Source: Erythrobacter sp. AP23 (GTDB taxonomy: Bacteria; Pseudomonadota; Alphaproteobacteria; Sphingomonadales; Sphingomonadaceae). From it: a stretch of DNA of 64,000 bases. This document shows, in pieces, positions 61,999 to 64,000 of this stretch. The stretch covers positions 62,001 through 126,000 of the forward strand of contig NZ_LNBY01000012.1 of NCBI RefSeq assembly GCF_001542855.1, in the 5' to 3' direction. The notes beneath the pieces were generated by a model. The model was not told the origin of the DNA. It saw only the letters and a list, made by a program, of their open reading frames with translations, and ran no database searches. A program made the position numbers and the translations under genes. Position 1 is the stretch's first letter, and every line of letters begins with the position of its first letter.

Positions 61999-63570
61999 AT
62001 GTTCAGGATTCTCGCTGCGATTGCAGCGCTTTCGCTCGCCGTGCCCGCACATGCCGACTGGCACGTCGCCGAATCCGACAATTTCGTCATCTATGCCGAC
62101 GACCGCTGGCAGGACGTGCAGGAATTCGGCGAGGCACTGGAACGCTATCATACGGCGCTCGACCTGCTGAACGGGCGCGAAGCCAGCAAGCCCAGCCCCT
62201 CGAACCGCGTGACGATCTTCGTCGTCGGGGACCAGGGGAAGATCCGCAAGCTTCTCGGTGACAAGTCCGGCAATGTCGCGGGCTTCTACCTGCCGCGTGC
62301 GGGGGGCTCTCGTGCCTTCGTACCGTCGATCAGCATGCGCGGGCGGGAAACCGATTTCTCGGTCACTGTCCTGCTACACGAATATGCCCACCACTATCTC
62401 ATGTCGACCTCGCGCTACGCCATGCCGCGTTGGGTCAGTGAAGGCGCGGCCGAGTTCTTTGCTTCCGCCAAATTCGACAAGGACGGCAGCCTCGCGATCG
62501 GCCGCCCCGCTTACCATCGCGCGGCCGAGCTGCACTATGCGCGGGACGTCAGTGTGAGGGAGCTGATGGATCCCAAACTCTATGAAGAGAAGAAGGGCAA
62601 ACGTCTCGATGCATTCTATGGTCGATCCTGGGCACTGTATCACTTCCTCTTTTTCTCCGAGGAACGCCGGGGTCAGTTACGCCAATACATTACGGAGATC
62701 GCCCAGGGTACCGATCAACGCGAAGCGGCGGATAACGCATTCGGCGACCTCGACGAACTGCAGAAGGACCTCGATCGCTATCTCAAACAACGCCGGATGA
62801 ACGTGTTCGACCTCCCCGCGGACTTGCTCCCGACCAACCCGGTGCATGTGCGCGAACTGTCCGAGGGCGAGGCCGAGGTCATGCCCTTGCGTATTCGCTC
62901 GCAGCGCGGCGTCTCTCGCGAGGAAGCGCTCGAACTGCTGCCCGATTTGCGTGAGGTGGCCGCCGAATATCCGGACGATCCGATGGTCCTTGCCGCACTG
63001 GCCGAAGCGGAGTTCGATGCCGGAAACAATGAAGCGGCCATCGCCGCCGCCGATCGCGCGCTGGCAATCGATCCGACGGTCAAGAACGCGCTCGTCCAGA
63101 AGGGCCTGGCACTGTTCGACAAGGCCGTGGATGCCGAGGACCCGGACGTCGCTTATGCTGCGGCGATGAAGCCGTTCTCGGCGCTCAACCGGCTAGAACA
63201 GGATCACCCATTGCCGCTGATTCATTACTACCGCAGCTTCGTTCAACGCGGCGAAGCGCCCAATGAGACGGCGCGGCATGCGCTCGAACGCGCGGCGCAG
63301 CTTTCGCCTTTCGACCTCGGCCTCGCAATGAACGCCGGGCTCATGCAGGCGCGCGAAGGAAAGATTGTGCTCGCCCGCCATACTCTGGGTCCTGTCGCGG
63401 CGAACCCGCATGGCGGCCACCTCGCCCGCGAAGCGCAGCGCCACCTCGACGAACTGGCCAAAGTCTCCGAAGGCACGCAATGGACACCGCGCCCGCAGCT
63501 CGACCTCACCGACGTGCTCAGCGCAGTCGCGCGCAGGGCCGCGGAAGAGGAAGAGGCCGAGGGCGAATAG
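61999..63570 (+). CDS. Secreted zincin-like protein with TPR-like C-terminus
   Basis: A 523-residue protein with a Sec signal (MFRILAAIAALSLAVPAHA). The N-terminal part holds HEYAHHYL followed by WVSEGAAEFFA, an HExxH zincin pattern with a downstream Glu, resembling DUF1570-type proteins. The C-terminal half consists of helical repeats (VLAALAEAEFDAGNNEAAIA) like TPRs. It may be a periplasmic metallopeptidase. It lies 57 bp after the DUF885 gene. Confidence 0.82.
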   Translation: MFRILAAIAALSLAVPAHADWHVAESDNFVIYADDRWQDVQEFGEALERYHTALDLLNGREASKPSPSNRVTIFVVGDQGKIRKLLGDKSGNVAGFYLPRAGGSRAFVPSISMRGRETDFSVTVLLHEYAHHYLMSTSRYAMPRWVSEGAAEFFASAKFDKDGSLAIGRPAYHRAAELHYARDVSVRELMDPKLYEEKKGKRLDAFYGRSWALYHFLFFSEERRGQLRQYITEIAQGTDQREAADNAFGDLDELQKDLDRYLKQRRMNVFDLPADLLPTNPVHVRELSEGEAEVMPLRIRSQRGVSREEALELLPDLREVAAEYPDDPMVLAALAEAEFDAGNNEAAIAAADRALAIDPTVKNALVQKGLALFDKAVDAEDPDVAYAAAMKPFSALNRLEQDHPLPLIHYYRSFVQRGEAPNETARHALERAAQLSPFDLGLAMNAGLMQAREGKIVLARHTLGPVAANPHGGHLAREAQRHLDELAKVSEGTQWTPRPQLDLTDVLSAVARRAAEEEEAEGE

Positions 63571-63614
63571 GACAGCACGCGCGGACGGCATTCTCGCCCT
63601 GTGCGTTTCCCGAT

Positions 63615-63638
63615 CGTTCGGCTATCACAAACCGAACG
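63615..63638. promoter_or_regulatory. Inverted repeat upstream of the cNMP-binding gene
   Basis: CGTTCGG-CTATCACAAA-CCGAACG, 7-bp arms with a 10-nt spacer, ending 11 bp before the ATG at 63650. It could be an operator. GGAGG lies between it and the start. Confidence 0.45.
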
Positions 63639-63649
63639 GAGGCGGCGCG

Positions 63650-64000
63650 ATGGAATCACTGGGCGAAAACCTCGAGACGATGCCGCGTGTGCCGCTGGCC
63701 GAGGAGCATGTCGCTGCCATGCGACACCTCGGCAGCGAATGCAGCTACGATGCAGGCGAGATCGTCGCCGAGGCGGGCGAGAGCATGGACAGGTTCGTCT
63801 ATGTCCTCGATGGCGAGATCGAAGTCGTCGATCCCTATTCACGAGAACGACTGCTGGAAAGCTCGCTCGGCCCGACGCAATTCATGGGCGAGATCGCCTT
63901 CCTCAACGCCGGCTCGCATGTCCTCCCCATGCGCGCCGCCAGGCCGACGCGCACGCTCGAGATACCGCGGACCGACATGCTCGATCTCATGGCGCGCGTG
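63650..64000 (+). CDS. N-terminus of a cyclic-nucleotide-binding protein, probably a fused FAD oxidoreductase
   Basis: Only 117 residues fit in the window; the gene runs off the right edge. They form a cNMP-binding domain: DAGEIVAEAGESMDRFVYVL and the FMGEIAFLNAG phosphate-binding cassette, where the usual Arg is not seen. This N-terminal domain is found fused to thioredoxin reductase-like FAD enzymes in sphingomonads. The fusion part cannot be seen here. GGAGGCGGC precedes the ATG. Confidence 0.75.
   Translation, partial: MESLGENLETMPRVPLAEEHVAAMRHLGSECSYDAGEIVAEAGESMDRFVYVLDGEIEVVDPYSRERLLESSLGPTQFMGEIAFLNAGSHVLPMRAARPTRTLEIPRTDMLDLMARV

Overview
The window comes from a GC-rich alphaproteobacterial chromosome, most likely an aerobic member of the Sphingomonadales (Erythrobacteraceae-like). 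The clues are the gene order mutY-dciA-dsbA-dsbA-smc, the rpmF-plsX-fabH-ihfA-merR operon, CcrM with its GANTC sites, the split transhydrogenase pntAA/pntAB/pntB, an alphaproteobacterial aa3-oxidase subunit IV peptide, and many GTGA/ATGA start-stop overlaps. This placement is inferred from gene families. No rRNA, tRNA, CRISPR array, transposase or integrase was seen.

Layout. 1-7 kb: end of an mgtE-like gene, a DUF1489 gene, a chemoreceptor, and a leftward nudC-frnE-SDR operon behind a serine hydrolase. 7-18 kb: mutY, the rightward dciA-dsbA-dsbA-smc run, a membrane diguanylate cyclase, and the leftward rpmF-plsX-fabH-ihfA-merR operon. 18-23 kb: a MAPEG protein, a palindromic repeat cluster, a metallo-hydrolase, a small cytochrome c, then an S24-type repressor facing two small genes across paired operator-like palindromes, followed by an isolated secreted protein in lower-GC DNA. 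23-33 kb: leftward metabolic genes (DUF938 methyltransferase, acyl-CoA ligase, ABA4-like protein, dgt, subtilase, racemase-like protein) and a three-gene operon of alpha/beta hydrolase, dihaem cytochrome and beta-helix protein. 33-37 kb: the transhydrogenase operon, with a foreign-looking gene between its subunits and a repeat element inside pntB. 37-45 kb: a degenerate NtrC-like regulator, an SDR, folP, a ParDE toxin-antitoxin pair, ccrM with a dense GANTC leader, and a cold-shock gene. 45-53 kb: rnhB, a sugar dehydrogenase, two Nudix/DUF1285 genes, cca and parC. 53-64 kb: a DJ-1/PfpI protein, a Met/His-rich envelope pair, ferredoxin with two cysteine desulfurases, TonB, a DUF885 lipoprotein, a secreted zincin with TPRs, and the start of a cNMP-binding oxidoreductase.

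How the genes work together. Most of the window is housekeeping: DNA repair and replication (mutY, dciA, smc, parC, rnhB, dgt), lipid synthesis (plsX, fabH), redox supply (pnt, nudC, DsbA-like proteins) and Fe-S assembly (ferredoxin plus desulfurases). Cell-cycle control is visible as six GANTC sites and a DnaA box in front of ccrM and one perfect CtrA-type site. The most unusual points are: (i) TCCTA-N5/6-TAGGA palindromes at the S24 repressor and again at a distant membrane-protein gene; (ii) a dispersed intergenic repeat read through as the N-terminus of PntB; (iii) an extra gene wedged between pntAA and pntAB; (iv) an NtrC-family regulator that has lost several ATPase and sigma-54 contact residues; and (v) a palindromic repeat family with a conserved 15-nt loop.
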